Shown here piece after piece: positions 52,318-59,340 of a DNA stretch of 59,340 nucleotides. How positions within the stretch are numbered: the stretch's first letter is position 1; every line of letters starts with the position of its first letter. A program made the position numbers and the translations under genes. The notes beneath the pieces are model-generated. The model ran no database searches. It was not told the origin of the DNA and saw only the letters and a list, made by a program, of their open reading frames with translations. Source of the stretch: Frigoribacterium sp. MEB024 (GTDB taxonomy: Bacteria; Actinomycetota; Actinomycetes; Actinomycetales; Microbacteriaceae); assembly GCF_000878135.1 (NCBI RefSeq), contig NZ_JXQZ01000018.1:1-59340 (forward strand), given 5' to 3'.

Positions 52318-53478
52318 ATGTCTTCCTCCGAAGCGACCGACGCGCCCCCGCCCGTCCAGCTCCTGTCGCCGTCGGGCGAGGTGGTCGAGTCGGCCGCGGC
52401 CGACGAGTTCCGCCCCTACGTCGACGCCCTCGGCGACGACGGGCTCCGCGCCCTCCACCGCGACATGGTGTTGACCCGTCGGTTCGACCGCGAAGCCGCG
52501 GCACTGGCCCGCCAGGGTCAGCTCGCCCTGTGGGTGCCGAGCCACGGCCAAGAGGGGGCCCAGGTCGGCCTGGCCCACGCCACCCGTCCGCAGGACCACC
52601 TCTTCCCGTCCTATCGCGAGCACGCGGTCGCCCTGTCCCGCGGCATCGACCCGGTCGACATCCTGCGCCTGCTGCGCGGGCACACGCACGGCGGCTGGAA
52701 CCCCGCCGAGCACCAGAACTTCCACATCTACACGCTGGTCATCGGCTCGCAGACGCTGCACGCGACCGGTTTCGCCATGGGGCTCGGCCTCGACGGCAAG
52801 AGCGGCACGGGCGATCCCGAGGTCGACCAGGCCGTCGTGACGTTCTTCGGCGACGGCGCGACCAGCCAGGGCGACGTCAGCGAGGCCCTGGTGTTCGCCG
52901 CGAGCTTCCAGACCCCCGAGTTGTTCTTCCTGCAGAACAACCAGTGGGCGATCAGCGTGCCGGTCGCACGCCAGTCGCGCACGCCCCTCGTCGCCCGCGC
53001 CGGCGGCTTCGGCATCCCCGGCACCCAGGTCGACGGCAACGACGTGCTCGCGAGCTACGCCGTCAGCCGCCGCGACCTCGAGGCCGCCCGTGGCGGCGGT
53101 GGGCCCCGCTTCATCGAGGCGCTCACCTACCGCGTCGGCGCGCACACCTCGTCCGACGACCCCACCAAGTACCGCACCGACGACGAGCTGCAGTCGTGGA
53201 TCGCCCGTGACCCGATCACGCGGTTCGAGGCCTTCCTGCGCAACCGAGGCGAGGGCGACGCGTTCTTCGCCGACCTCGAGACCGAGGGCGACGACCTCGG
53301 AGCCGACGTCCGACGGCGCACGGTCTCGCTGCCGAACCCCGACCGCGGCCTCATCTTCGACCACGTGTACTCCGAGCCGCACCCGCTGATGACCGAACAG
53401 AAGCAGTGGTTGGCGACCTACGAGCAGAGCTTCGGCGACGCGGGCGAGACCGTGACCACCGACGAGGGGGCAGCATGA
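52318..53478 (+). CDS. 2-oxoacid dehydrogenase E1 alpha subunit (probably branched-chain, BkdA type)
   Basis: 386 aa. The thiamine diphosphate site FFGDGATSQGDVSEALVFAASF with NNQWAIS, and HGQEGAQVGLAHA, FPSYREHAVAL are seen. Actinobacteria usually make acetyl-CoA with a single-chain AceE, so separate alpha and beta chains more often mean the branched-chain enzyme that feeds iso- and anteiso-fatty acids. A pyruvate enzyme is the alternative. The stop overlaps the next start (ATGA). Confidence 0.85.
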   Translation: MSSSEATDAPPPVQLLSPSGEVVESAAADEFRPYVDALGDDGLRALHRDMVLTRRFDREAAALARQGQLALWVPSHGQEGAQVGLAHATRPQDHLFPSYREHAVALSRGIDPVDILRLLRGHTHGGWNPAEHQNFHIYTLVIGSQTLHATGFAMGLGLDGKSGTGDPEVDQAVVTFFGDGATSQGDVSEALVFAASFQTPELFFLQNNQWAISVPVARQSRTPLVARAGGFGIPGTQVDGNDVLASYAVSRRDLEAARGGGGPRFIEALTYRVGAHTSSDDPTKYRTDDELQSWIARDPITRFEAFLRNRGEGDAFFADLETEGDDLGADVRRRTVSLPNPDRGLIFDHVYSEPHPLMTEQKQWLATYEQSFGDAGETVTTDEGAA

Positions 53479-54503
53479 CCGACACCGCCGAGAACCCGAC
53501 CGGCACGGTCGAGTCGACCCGCGCCTCCGTGCAGACCATGCCGCTCGGCAAGGCGATCAACGCCGGACTCCGCCAGGCCATGGCCGACGACCCGCGCGTC
53601 CTGCTGATGGGAGAAGACATCGGCACGCTCGGTGGCGTCTTCCGTGTGACCGAGGGGCTGCAGGCCGAGTTCGGCGAGAAGCGCGTCATCGACACCCCGC
53701 TCGCCGAGTCGGGCATCGTGGGCACCGCGATCGGACTCGCGATGGGTGGCTTCCGCCCGGTCTGCGAGATCCAGTTCGACGGCTTCATCTACCCCGGCTT
53801 CGACCAGATCACGTCGCAGCTCGCCAAGATGACCAACCGTCACGAGGGTGCGGTCACGATGCCTGTCGTGATCCGGGTGCCCTACGGCGGACACATCGGC
53901 GCGGTCGAGCACCACCAGGAGAGCCCCGAGGCGTACTTCGCCCACACGGCGGGCCTGCGCGTCGTCAGCCCGAGCACACCGCACGACGCCTACTGGATGA
54001 TCCAGGAGGCGATCGCGTCGAACGACCCCGTCATGTTCTTCGAGCCCAAGAGCCGCTACTGGCCCAAGGGCGAGGTCGACCTGAGCGACCCGCAGGCGCC
54101 GCTGCACGCGAGCCGTGTCGTCCGGACGGGCACCGAGGTCACCCTGCTGGGGCACGGAGCGATGGTCAGCGTGCTGCTCCAGGCGGCCGAGATCGCGGCA
54201 GCCGAGGGTGTCTCGGCCGAGGTCGTCGACCTGCGCTCGCTCTCGCCGGTCGACTACGGGCCCATCCTCGAGTCGGTCCGCAAGACCGGGCGTCTCGTGG
54301 TGGCCCAGGAGGCCCCCGGTTTCGTCTCGGTCGGCTCCGAGATCGCCGCCACCGTGGCCGAGAAGGCGTTCTACTCGCTCGAGGCGCCCGTGCTGCGCGT
54401 CAGCGGCTTCGACGCCCCCTTCCCTCCTGCCAAGCTCGAGACGCAGTACCTGCCCGACGCCGATCGCGTGCTCGAGGCGGTCGACCGGGCCCTGGCCTAC
54501 TAG
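53475..54503 (+). CDS. 2-oxoacid dehydrogenase E1 beta subunit
   Basis: 342 aa. [48 protein letters not shown] and [22 protein letters not shown] match the transketolase-like beta chains. GAGGGGG lies before ATG 53475. The N-terminal 15-residue tail holds the dispersed 9-mer (STRASV). Overlaps the E1 alpha stop. Confidence 0.9.
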   Translation: MTDTAENPTGTVESTRASVQTMPLGKAINAGLRQAMADDPRVLLMGEDIGTLGGVFRVTEGLQAEFGEKRVIDTPLAESGIVGTAIGLAMGGFRPVCEIQFDGFIYPGFDQITSQLAKMTNRHEGAVTMPVVIRVPYGGHIGAVEHHQESPEAYFAHTAGLRVVSPSTPHDAYWMIQEAIASNDPVMFFEPKSRYWPKGEVDLSDPQAPLHASRVVRTGTEVTLLGHGAMVSVLLQAAEIAAAEGVSAEVVDLRSLSPVDYGPILESVRKTGRLVVAQEAPGFVSVGSEIAATVAEKAFYSLEAPVLRVSGFDAPFPPAKLETQYLPDADRVLEAVDRALAY

Positions 54504-54513
54504 GAGTCACGAC

Positions 54514-56031
54514 ATGACCAGCGAATTCACCCTGCCCGACGTCGGCGAGGGCCTGACCGAGGCCGAGATCGTCGAATGGAAGGTCGCCCCCGGCGACAAC
54601 GTCGAGATCAACCAGGTGCTCGTCGAGATCGAGACCGCGAAGTCGCTCGTCGAGCTGCCGTCGCCCTACGCCGGTGTGGTCGAGAGCATCCTCGTCGAAC
54701 CGGGCACCACGGTCGACGTCGGCACCCCGATCATCAGGGTCGGCGACTCGTCGGCACCCGCGACCCCGTCGGGTCGTGCCGCCGAGTCCGAGTCGCTCGA
54801 GTCGGGCGGACTCGCGCGCACGGCGCAGGTGGTGTCGCAGAACGAAGAGGCGCTCTCGGCGCAGCGTGCCCGTCAGGCCGAACCCGCGGCACCCACCGCC
54901 CCCGCGTCGGCAGAGGGCTCGACCCCCGTCGCCCCGGCCCGCTCGGCCGACGCGGTCAGCGCCGACGGCGACACCGGTTCGGTGGCGCACGCACCCGAGG
55001 CCCCTGCCGACTCCGGTTCGGGTGCCGTGCTCGTGGGCTACGGCGCCGCGGGCGGTCACGGCTCGACCCGCCGCCGTCGCCCGTCGCAGACCGAGGTCGA
55101 CGCGCGGCAGCTGCGCGTCGCCGAGCAGGCCCGGCGGCGCCCCACCACCTCGGTGCCCGCCGCGCAGGCCCTGCCGATCATCGCCAAGCCGCCGATCCGC
55201 AAGCTGGCCAAGGACCTCGAGGTCGACCTCGCCGTCGTCCAGCCGACCGGCCTGGCCGGCGAGGTCACGCGCGACGACGTCATCCGTCACGCCCAGCAGG
55301 CCAGCGTCTTCCGCAACATCGAGACGCCCGAGTGGGGCGAGGAGCGCGTCGAGCGCATCCCGGTCAAGGGCGTCCGCAAGGCCATCGCCGCGGCCATGAC
55401 GTCGTCGGCGTTCACCGCCCCGCACGTCAGCCTGTTCGTCGACGTCGACGCCACCCGCACGATGGAGTTCGTCAAGCGGCTCAAGGCGTCGCCGCAGTTC
55501 GCCGGCGTCAAGGTCTCGCCGCTGCTGATCATGGCCAAGGCGATCATCTGGGCCGTGCGCCGCAACCCGATGGTCAACTCGGCCTGGACCGACCGCGAGA
55601 TCCTCGTGCGCCACTTCGTCAACCTCGGCATCGCCGCGGCGACCCCCCGTGGCCTGATCGTGCCGAACGTCAAAGAGGCCCAGTCGATGAGCCTGCTCGA
55701 GTTGGCCCAGGCCCTCGAGCAGCTGACGCTGACCGCGCGCGACGGCAAGACCACGCCCGCCGACATGCGGGACGGCACGATCACGATCACCAACATCGGC
55801 GTCTTCGGCATGGACACCGGCACGCCGATCCTCAACCCGGGCGAGGTCGCGATCGTGGCCCTCGGCACGATCAAGCCCAAGGCCTGGGTGGTCGACGGCG
55901 AGGTGCGTTCGCGCATGGTGACGACGATCGGGGCGAGCTTCGACCACCGCGTGGTCGACGGCGACGTCGCCAGCCGCTTCGTGGCCGACGTGGCGAGCGT
56001 CCTCGAAGAGCCGGCGCTCCTGCTCGACTGA
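54514..56031 (+). CDS. 2-oxoacid dehydrogenase E2 dihydrolipoyl acyltransferase
   Basis: 505 aa. One lipoyl domain, [19 protein letters not shown] with lipoyl Lys43 in IETAKSL, then an Ala/Pro/Glu-rich linker of about 100 residues. The E3-binding domain contains [17 protein letters not shown], and the catalytic domain ends with FDHRVVDG at 476-483 (His478, Asp482). It passes the acyl group to CoA. AGGAG lies upstream of ATG 54514. No E3 gene follows; lipoamide dehydrogenase must come from elsewhere. Confidence 0.92.
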   Translation: MTSEFTLPDVGEGLTEAEIVEWKVAPGDNVEINQVLVEIETAKSLVELPSPYAGVVESILVEPGTTVDVGTPIIRVGDSSAPATPSGRAAESESLESGGLARTAQVVSQNEEALSAQRARQAEPAAPTAPASAEGSTPVAPARSADAVSADGDTGSVAHAPEAPADSGSGAVLVGYGAAGGHGSTRRRRPSQTEVDARQLRVAEQARRRPTTSVPAAQALPIIAKPPIRKLAKDLEVDLAVVQPTGLAGEVTRDDVIRHAQQASVFRNIETPEWGEERVERIPVKGVRKAIAAAMTSSAFTAPHVSLFVDVDATRTMEFVKRLKASPQFAGVKVSPLLIMAKAIIWAVRRNPMVNSAWTDREILVRHFVNLGIAAATPRGLIVPNVKEAQSMSLLELAQALEQLTLTARDGKTTPADMRDGTITITNIGVFGMDTGTPILNPGEVAIVALGTIKPKAWVVDGEVRSRMVTTIGASFDHRVVDGDVASRFVADVASVLEEPALLLD

Positions 56032-56109
56032 CGCCGCGCCTCCCCGTCCGTTCCTGAGAACGGCGCGGTCGGCCGGGTCCTCACCTGGCTGGGGAGGGAC
56101 GGCGTGGAC

Positions 56110-56143
56110 TAACGTCGAGTGCAGGACGACCGGTCATGACCAG
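56110..56143 (+). promoter_or_regulatory. Promoter and operator before the GntR gene
   Basis: TAACGT at 56110-56115 is a likely -10. CCGGTCATGACCAG at 56130-56143, just after the expected start of transcription, contains the perfect palindrome GGTCATGACC. The same 14 bases, inverted, lie between the PTS genes at 57714-57727. The core resembles the TGGTCTAGACCA site of DasR. Confidence 0.65.
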
Positions 56144-56179
56144 ATGGGACCACCCTCGGGCGCGATCGACGAGGGGGCC

Positions 56180-56911
56180 ATGACCGAGCACATCACCGAC
56201 GGAGCCGTGCCGAAGCACGAGCAGTTGCGCTCCATCGTGCAGCGCCTCGCGGCCGGGTCCCAGCCCGGCTCGGCGATCGCGAGCGAGCGCCAGCTCATGC
56301 TCGAGTACGGCGTCAGCCGCATCACCGTGCGCGAGGCCGTGGGGCAACTCGTGAACGAGGGCTGGTTGACCCGCGTCCGGGGCAAGGGCACCTTCGTGGC
56401 GCACCGCGTGGTGCAGTCGACGCTGCACCTGGCCTCGTTCACCGACGAGATGACCAAGCTGGGTCACGTGCCGAGCACGGTCGTGCTGGTCAAGGCCGAG
56501 ACGACTCCCCCGCCCGAGACGGCCGCCGCGCTCGGACTCGAGGTCGGCGCGTCGGCGTTCCACGTCAAGCGCCTGCGACTGGCCGACGGCGTGCCGGTCA
56601 GCATCGACGACGGCTGGTATCCCGCGGACCGCCTGCCCGGCCTCCTCGACCACGACCTCAGCAGATCGCTATACCGCATCCTCGACGGCGACTACGCGAC
56701 ACCGATCACGCGCGCGACCCAGACCGTCAGCGCCGAGGGGGCAGACGCCGACGTCGCCACGCTGCTCGGCACGAGCGAGGGCGCCCCGGTGATGTACTTC
56801 GACCGGATCTCGTTCGCCGGCGACGTCCCGCTCGAACACGCCAAGAGCTGGTACCGCTCCGACCGCTACCGCCTGCAGATGCAGGTCGAGTCGGGCACGA
56901 CGCCCGACTGA
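56180..56911 (+). CDS. GntR-family regulator with UTRA domain (DasR/NagR type)
   Basis: 243 aa from ATG 56180; an in-frame ATG at 56144 abuts the operator and lacks a ribosome site. The winged helix reads ASERQLMLEYGVSRITVREAVGQLVNEGWLTRVRGKGTFV. The UTRA effector domain follows (HVKRLRLADGVPVSIDDGWYP, YFDRISFAGDVPLEHAKSWYRSDRY). HutC-subfamily regulators like this bind sugar phosphates such as GlcN-6-P. It precedes PTS genes with a matching operator, which makes an amino-sugar or glucose PTS repressor likely. Confidence 0.87.
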   Translation: MTEHITDGAVPKHEQLRSIVQRLAAGSQPGSAIASERQLMLEYGVSRITVREAVGQLVNEGWLTRVRGKGTFVAHRVVQSTLHLASFTDEMTKLGHVPSTVVLVKAETTPPPETAAALGLEVGASAFHVKRLRLADGVPVSIDDGWYPADRLPGLLDHDLSRSLYRILDGDYATPITRATQTVSAEGADADVATLLGTSEGAPVMYFDRISFAGDVPLEHAKSWYRSDRYRLQMQVESGTTPD

Positions 56912-56934
56912 CTCCCGACCGCTACGCGCCGGCC

Positions 56935-57393
56935 TCAGAGGTCGAAGAGGGGCTCGCCCGAGGCGACGGTCGTGCCGACGGCCCGCTGCGAGACGCTGTC
57001 GGGGGTGCTGTCGAGCACGACGACCGGGATGACCGCCGAGTAGCCCGCCTCGGCCACGACGGCCGGGTCGAAGCGGACGACGAGGTCGCCCGCCGCGACG
57101 GTCGCGCCCTCGGCGACGGCGAGCTCGAAGCCCGTGCCGCCGAGCTTGACGGTGTCGATGCCGACGTGCACGAGCAGGCCCGTGCCCGACTCCCCCACCA
57201 CGACGAACGCGTGCGGGTGCAGCTTGACGATCTCGCCCGCGACGGGCGAGACGACGGCGACCAGGCCGCCGGCAGGAGGCGCGCTCGGCTCGACCGCGAC
57301 GCCCGCGCCCACGAGCTGCCCCGCGAACACGGCGTCGGGCACCTCGGCGAGCGCCGTCACCCGGCCGGCGACGGGTGAGACGACCGTGGTCAC
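56935..57393 (-). CDS. PTS EIIA component, glucose/GlcNAc family
   Basis: 152 aa. The phosphorylated His76 lies in GLLVHVGIDTVKL with the partner His61 in KLHPHAF; SPVAGRVTALAEVPDAVFA is the N-terminal core. A loop VEPSAPPAGG is encoded over the dispersed 9-mer. It takes phosphate from HPr and passes it to EIIB. GTG 57393 overlaps the EIIB stop (GTGA). Confidence 0.9.
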   Translation of the reverse strand: MTTVVSPVAGRVTALAEVPDAVFAGQLVGAGVAVEPSAPPAGGLVAVVSPVAGEIVKLHPHAFVVVGESGTGLLVHVGIDTVKLGGTGFELAVAEGATVAAGDLVVRFDPAVVAEAGYSAVIPVVVLDSTPDSVSQRAVGTTVASGEPLFDL

Positions 57394-57623
57394 GGCAGCA
57401 GGTCGTTGATGTCTTCGGCGAGCGAGTCGGCGATCGTGCCGACGATCACCTGGACGCTGCCGCCCGCGTGGACGACGGCCGTCGCTCCCGCGGCCTTGAG
57501 GGCGGCGTCGTCGACGAGGGAGACGTCCCGCACGTCGGTTCGGAGGCGCGTGATGCAGCCCTCGATCTCCTCGATGTTGTCGGCGCCGCCGAGTCCGTCG
57601 ATCATGGCCTGTGCTTTCGACAT
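57390..57623 (-). CDS. PTS EIIB component, glucose/GlcNAc family
   Basis: 77 aa from ATG 57623 with GGAGGAG upstream. The phosphorylated Cys23 lies in IEGCITRLRTDVRD. It is a free-standing domain, whereas in most bacteria it is fused to EIIC. Divergent from the EIIC gene across a 215-base gap with the GntR operator. Confidence 0.9.
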   Translation of the reverse strand: MSKAQAMIDGLGGADNIEEIEGCITRLRTDVRDVSLVDDAALKAAGATAVVHAGGSVQVIVGTIADSLAEDINDLLP

Positions 57624-57713
57624 GAGTTGTTCTCCTCCGTGGGTCGGTCCCTCGCGGTGACAGGGGGTCGTCCTAGTTGACACCACCCGTCGGTCTGAGG
57701 AAACTACCACTCA

Positions 57714-57727
57714 CTGGTCATGACCGG
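57714..57727. promoter_or_regulatory. GntR operator between the divergent PTS genes
   Basis: CTGGTCATGACCGG is the exact reverse complement of the site at 56130-56143. It could control both EIIB-EIIA and EIIC transcription. Confidence 0.65.
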
Positions 57728-57838
57728 ACAGGACCGGGCTGGCTCCGCGCTCGACGCGACCCGCGCCTCCCGAACCGCCTCCGCCCGCACGACACCCACC
57801 CCCGCACCACGGCTGCTCACCGACGAGAGGACCACCTG

Positions 57839-59098
57839 ATGACGACGACGACCGAGTCGGCCCCGACCAAGAAGAGGGGCTCGGCCGCGTTCGCGGTGCT
57901 GCAGCGCCTCGGGCGCAGCCTCATGCTGCCGATCGCCGTGCTGCCCGCCGCGGGCATCCTGCTGCGCCTCGGGCAGGACGACCTGCTCGGCGCCATCCCG
58001 GGCTTCGAGACCGGCGCCTCGGTGATCGGCGCCGCCGGGCAGGCGGTGTTCACCTGGCTGCCGCTGATCTTCGCGGTCGGCATCGCGATCGGCTGGGCGA
58101 AGAAGTCGGACGGCTCGACGGCCCTCGCCGCGGTCGTCGGCTACATGGTGATCGACGGCGTCTTCAAGGCCATGTCGCCGGTCGTGCTCGCCGGCCGCGA
58201 GACCCCGACGGGCGACCCCGAGGTCATCAACTACGGCGTGCTGGCCGGCATCGTGATGGGCATCCTCTCGGCGATGATCTGGCAGCGCTTCTACCGCACG
58301 AAGCTGCCCGACTTCCTCGGGTTCTTCTCGGGCCGTCGCATGGTGCCGATCCTCACCGCCGTCACGGGCCTGGTCGTCGGCGTCGTCATGTCGTTCATCT
58401 ATCCCCTGTTCAACAACGCCCTCACCGGCATCGGCCAGGCGGTCGCGTCGAACGACGTCGTCGGCAGCGGCGTCTACGGCGTCGCCAACCGCCTGCTGAT
58501 CCCCACCGGCCTGCACCACATCCTCAACTCGGTCGTCTGGTTCCTGGTCGGCGACTACACGAACGCGAGCGGCGAGGTCGTGCGCGGCGACCTGAACCGC
58601 TTCTTCGCCGGCGACCCGAGCGCCGGGGTGTTCATGACCGGGTTCTTCCCGATCTTCATGTTCGCCCTGCCCGCGGCGGCACTGGCCATCTGGCGTCACG
58701 CCCGCCCCGAGAAGAAGAAGCTGATCGGCGGCATCATGCTGTCCACGGCGCTGACCGCGTTCATCACGGGCATCACCGAGCCGCTCGAGTTCTCGTTCAT
58801 GTTCGTCGCCTGGCCGCTGTACGTGATCCACGCGGTGCTGACCGGGACGTCGATGATGCTGGTCAACGCGCTCGACATCCACACCGGGTTCACCTTCTCG
58901 GCGGGGTTGATCGACTACGTGCTGAACTTCAACATCTCGCAGAACTCGATCTGGCTGATCCCGATCGGGCTCGGGTACGCGGTCGTCTACTACGTCCTGT
59001 TCAGCTTCGTGATCAAGAAGTGGAACCTCAAGACACCCGGTCGCGAGGACGACGACGCGGCCGGCGCCGAGTCCGTCGAGGCCGCCACGAAGGCCTAG
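57839..59098 (+). CDS. PTS EIIC component, glucose/GlcNAc family (NagE/PtsG type)
   Basis: 419 aa with about ten membrane segments. LQRLGRSLMLPIAVLPAAGILLRLG is the N-terminal signature, NRLLIPTGLHHILNSVVWF and FITGITEPLEFSFMFVAWPLY contain the sugar-binding Glu and His. It imports and phosphorylates its sugar with the EIIB and EIIA of the opposite strand. No IIB domain is attached. GAGAGGA lies before ATG 57839. GlcNAc is favoured by the DasR-like regulator, glucose is possible. Confidence 0.9.
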   Translation: MTTTTESAPTKKRGSAAFAVLQRLGRSLMLPIAVLPAAGILLRLGQDDLLGAIPGFETGASVIGAAGQAVFTWLPLIFAVGIAIGWAKKSDGSTALAAVVGYMVIDGVFKAMSPVVLAGRETPTGDPEVINYGVLAGIVMGILSAMIWQRFYRTKLPDFLGFFSGRRMVPILTAVTGLVVGVVMSFIYPLFNNALTGIGQAVASNDVVGSGVYGVANRLLIPTGLHHILNSVVWFLVGDYTNASGEVVRGDLNRFFAGDPSAGVFMTGFFPIFMFALPAAALAIWRHARPEKKKLIGGIMLSTALTAFITGITEPLEFSFMFVAWPLYVIHAVLTGTSMMLVNALDIHTGFTFSAGLIDYVLNFNISQNSIWLIPIGLGYAVVYYVLFSFVIKKWNLKTPGREDDDAAGAESVEAATKA

Positions 59099-59122
59099 GT
59101 CCGGCGAGACCCCAGGAAGTGA

Positions 59123-59154
59123 CCGAGACCCCCGTGCGCCCACGGGGGTCTCGG
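59123..59154 (+). terminator. 14-bp hairpin terminator after the EIIC gene
   Basis: Arms 59123-59136 and 59141-59154 pair perfectly around CGCC. Confidence 0.85.
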
Positions 59155-59178
59155 CGCATTCCTGGGGTGCCGACCAGC

Positions 59179-59217
59179 CGAGGAGGCGCGCTCGGTCGAC
59201 CCGCGCCTCCTCGTTTT
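59179..59217 (+). terminator. Intrinsic terminator from two inverted copies of the dispersed 9-mer plus T-run
   Basis: CGAGGAGGCGCG (59179-59190) pairs with 59202-59213 over 12 bases, and TTTT follows directly at 59214-59217. It is the only classical T-tailed terminator seen in the window and it isolates the next promoter. Confidence 0.75.
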
Positions 59218-59244
59218 GACAATCATTATCAGTAGCAATAGCGT
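59216..59244 (+). promoter_or_regulatory. Promoter with Zur-box-like operator
   Basis: TTGACA (59216-59221), a 17-base spacer and TAGCGT (59239-59244) form a full promoter, 7 bases before ATG 59252. TGACAATCATTATCA at 59217-59231 closely matches the actinobacterial Zur box (TGAAAATCATTTTCA type). A bound repressor would cover the -35 and spacer. Confidence 0.65.
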
Positions 59245-59251
59245 GACGACC

Positions 59252-59340
59252 ATGAAGATGCGCTCGCTGCCGACCCTGCTCGTCCTGCCCGCCGCCGCGG
59301 CCCTCGTGCTGAGCGGTTGCGCCACGGGCGCCTCGGGCTA
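59252..59340 (+). CDS. N-terminus of a lipoprotein, probably zinc-binding ABC component (partial)
   Basis: 29 codons are visible before the window ends: MKMRSLPTLLVLPAAAALVL then SGCATGASG. The lipobox LSGC gives Cys23. The Zur-like operator suggests ZnuA/AztC-type high-affinity zinc uptake. The protein body is outside the window, so the function is inferred from the promoter only. Confidence 0.6.
   Translation, partial: MKMRSLPTLLVLPAAAALVLSGCATGASG

Larger units (their letters stand above)
8217..59210. repeat. Dispersed 9-mer GGAGGCGCG / CGCGCCTCC, about 34 copies
   Basis: First bases by hand count. Plus strand: 8217, 11339, 14073, 15354, 16102, 18012, 20883, 23213, 25335, 28292, 30209, 32527, 34706, 37298, 39375, 40679, 42200, 51166, 57275, 57542, 59182. 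Minus strand: 14094, 17109, 21251, 24344, 32812, 34679, 37729, 40374, 45724, 53520, 56035, 57762, 59202. Twelve are outside genes, three pairs of them as inverted hairpins. Most coding copies fall in linkers, inserts or tails; 42200 and 57542 lie in conserved enzyme motifs and are probably chance. Many copies extend to AGGAGGCGCGG. Confidence 0.8.

Overview
The window is a high-GC chromosomal segment, by eye about 70% G+C. It looks like an actinobacterium of the family Microbacteriaceae (Frigoribacterium, Curtobacterium or Clavibacter type). The signs are frequent GTG starts, many ATGA and GTGA stop-start overlaps, start codons placed 6-7 bases after a TANNNT -10 box (leaderless transcripts), a C50-carotenoid gene set with split lycopene cyclase and lycopene elongase, an LAxTG sorting signal, and DUF3618 and holin-X type envelope proteins. 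The genus is inference. I saw no tRNA, rRNA, CRISPR array, transposase or prophage.

Layout. 1-336 is the end of a repeat-bearing surface protein. 0.5-11.1 kb is a polysaccharide (capsule/EPS) locus: a fused glycosyltransferase/phosphoglycosyl transferase, a Wzz/BY-kinase, the three enzymes of UDP-L-FucNAc synthesis (CapE, CapF, CapG types), a Wzx flippase, a Wzy polymerase and a second glycosyltransferase, followed by a converging LCP ligase that could attach the polymer to the wall. Next come an Eis-like acetyltransferase and (14.1-20.7 kb) an Opp-type oligosaccharide importer with a GH1 beta-glucosidase, a flavohemoglobin, and a LacI repressor with a candidate operator before the importer. 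At 23.9-28.1 kb a PadR regulator leads a MacB/FtsX-type ABC exporter. A sortase-anchored subtilase, an acetyl-CoA synthetase, a nitroreductase and a PEP-mutase/isocitrate-lyase family protein follow.

From 34.4 kb there is a 33-bp tandem repeat, a four-gene envelope cluster (YtxH-like, holin-X, DUF3618, YihY), a GT87 mannosyltransferase, and a MarR regulator divergent from it. At 39.4-45.4 kb lies a complete carotenoid cluster (crtE-crtB-crtI-crtYe-crtYf-crtEb) facing idi across a promoter whose two -10 boxes overlap. A fatty-acid desaturase, small membrane proteins, purB, a low-molecular-weight phosphatase, a holin-family protein, an HisC-like aminotransferase and a three-gene 2-oxoacid dehydrogenase (probably bkdABC) follow. 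A GntR/UTRA regulator and a split PTS (EIIA-EIIB opposite EIIC) share a 14-bp operator. The window ends in a Zur-box-like promoter and the first 29 codons of a lipoprotein, probably a zinc-binding protein.

The most unusual feature is a dispersed 9-mer, GGAGGCGCG/CGCGCCTCC, found about 34 times by hand count. It occurs in intergenic hairpins, in protein linkers and tails, at gene 3' ends (three proteins end R-A-S-stop because of it) and, in sense orientation, as the ribosome binding site of three GTGA-coupled genes.
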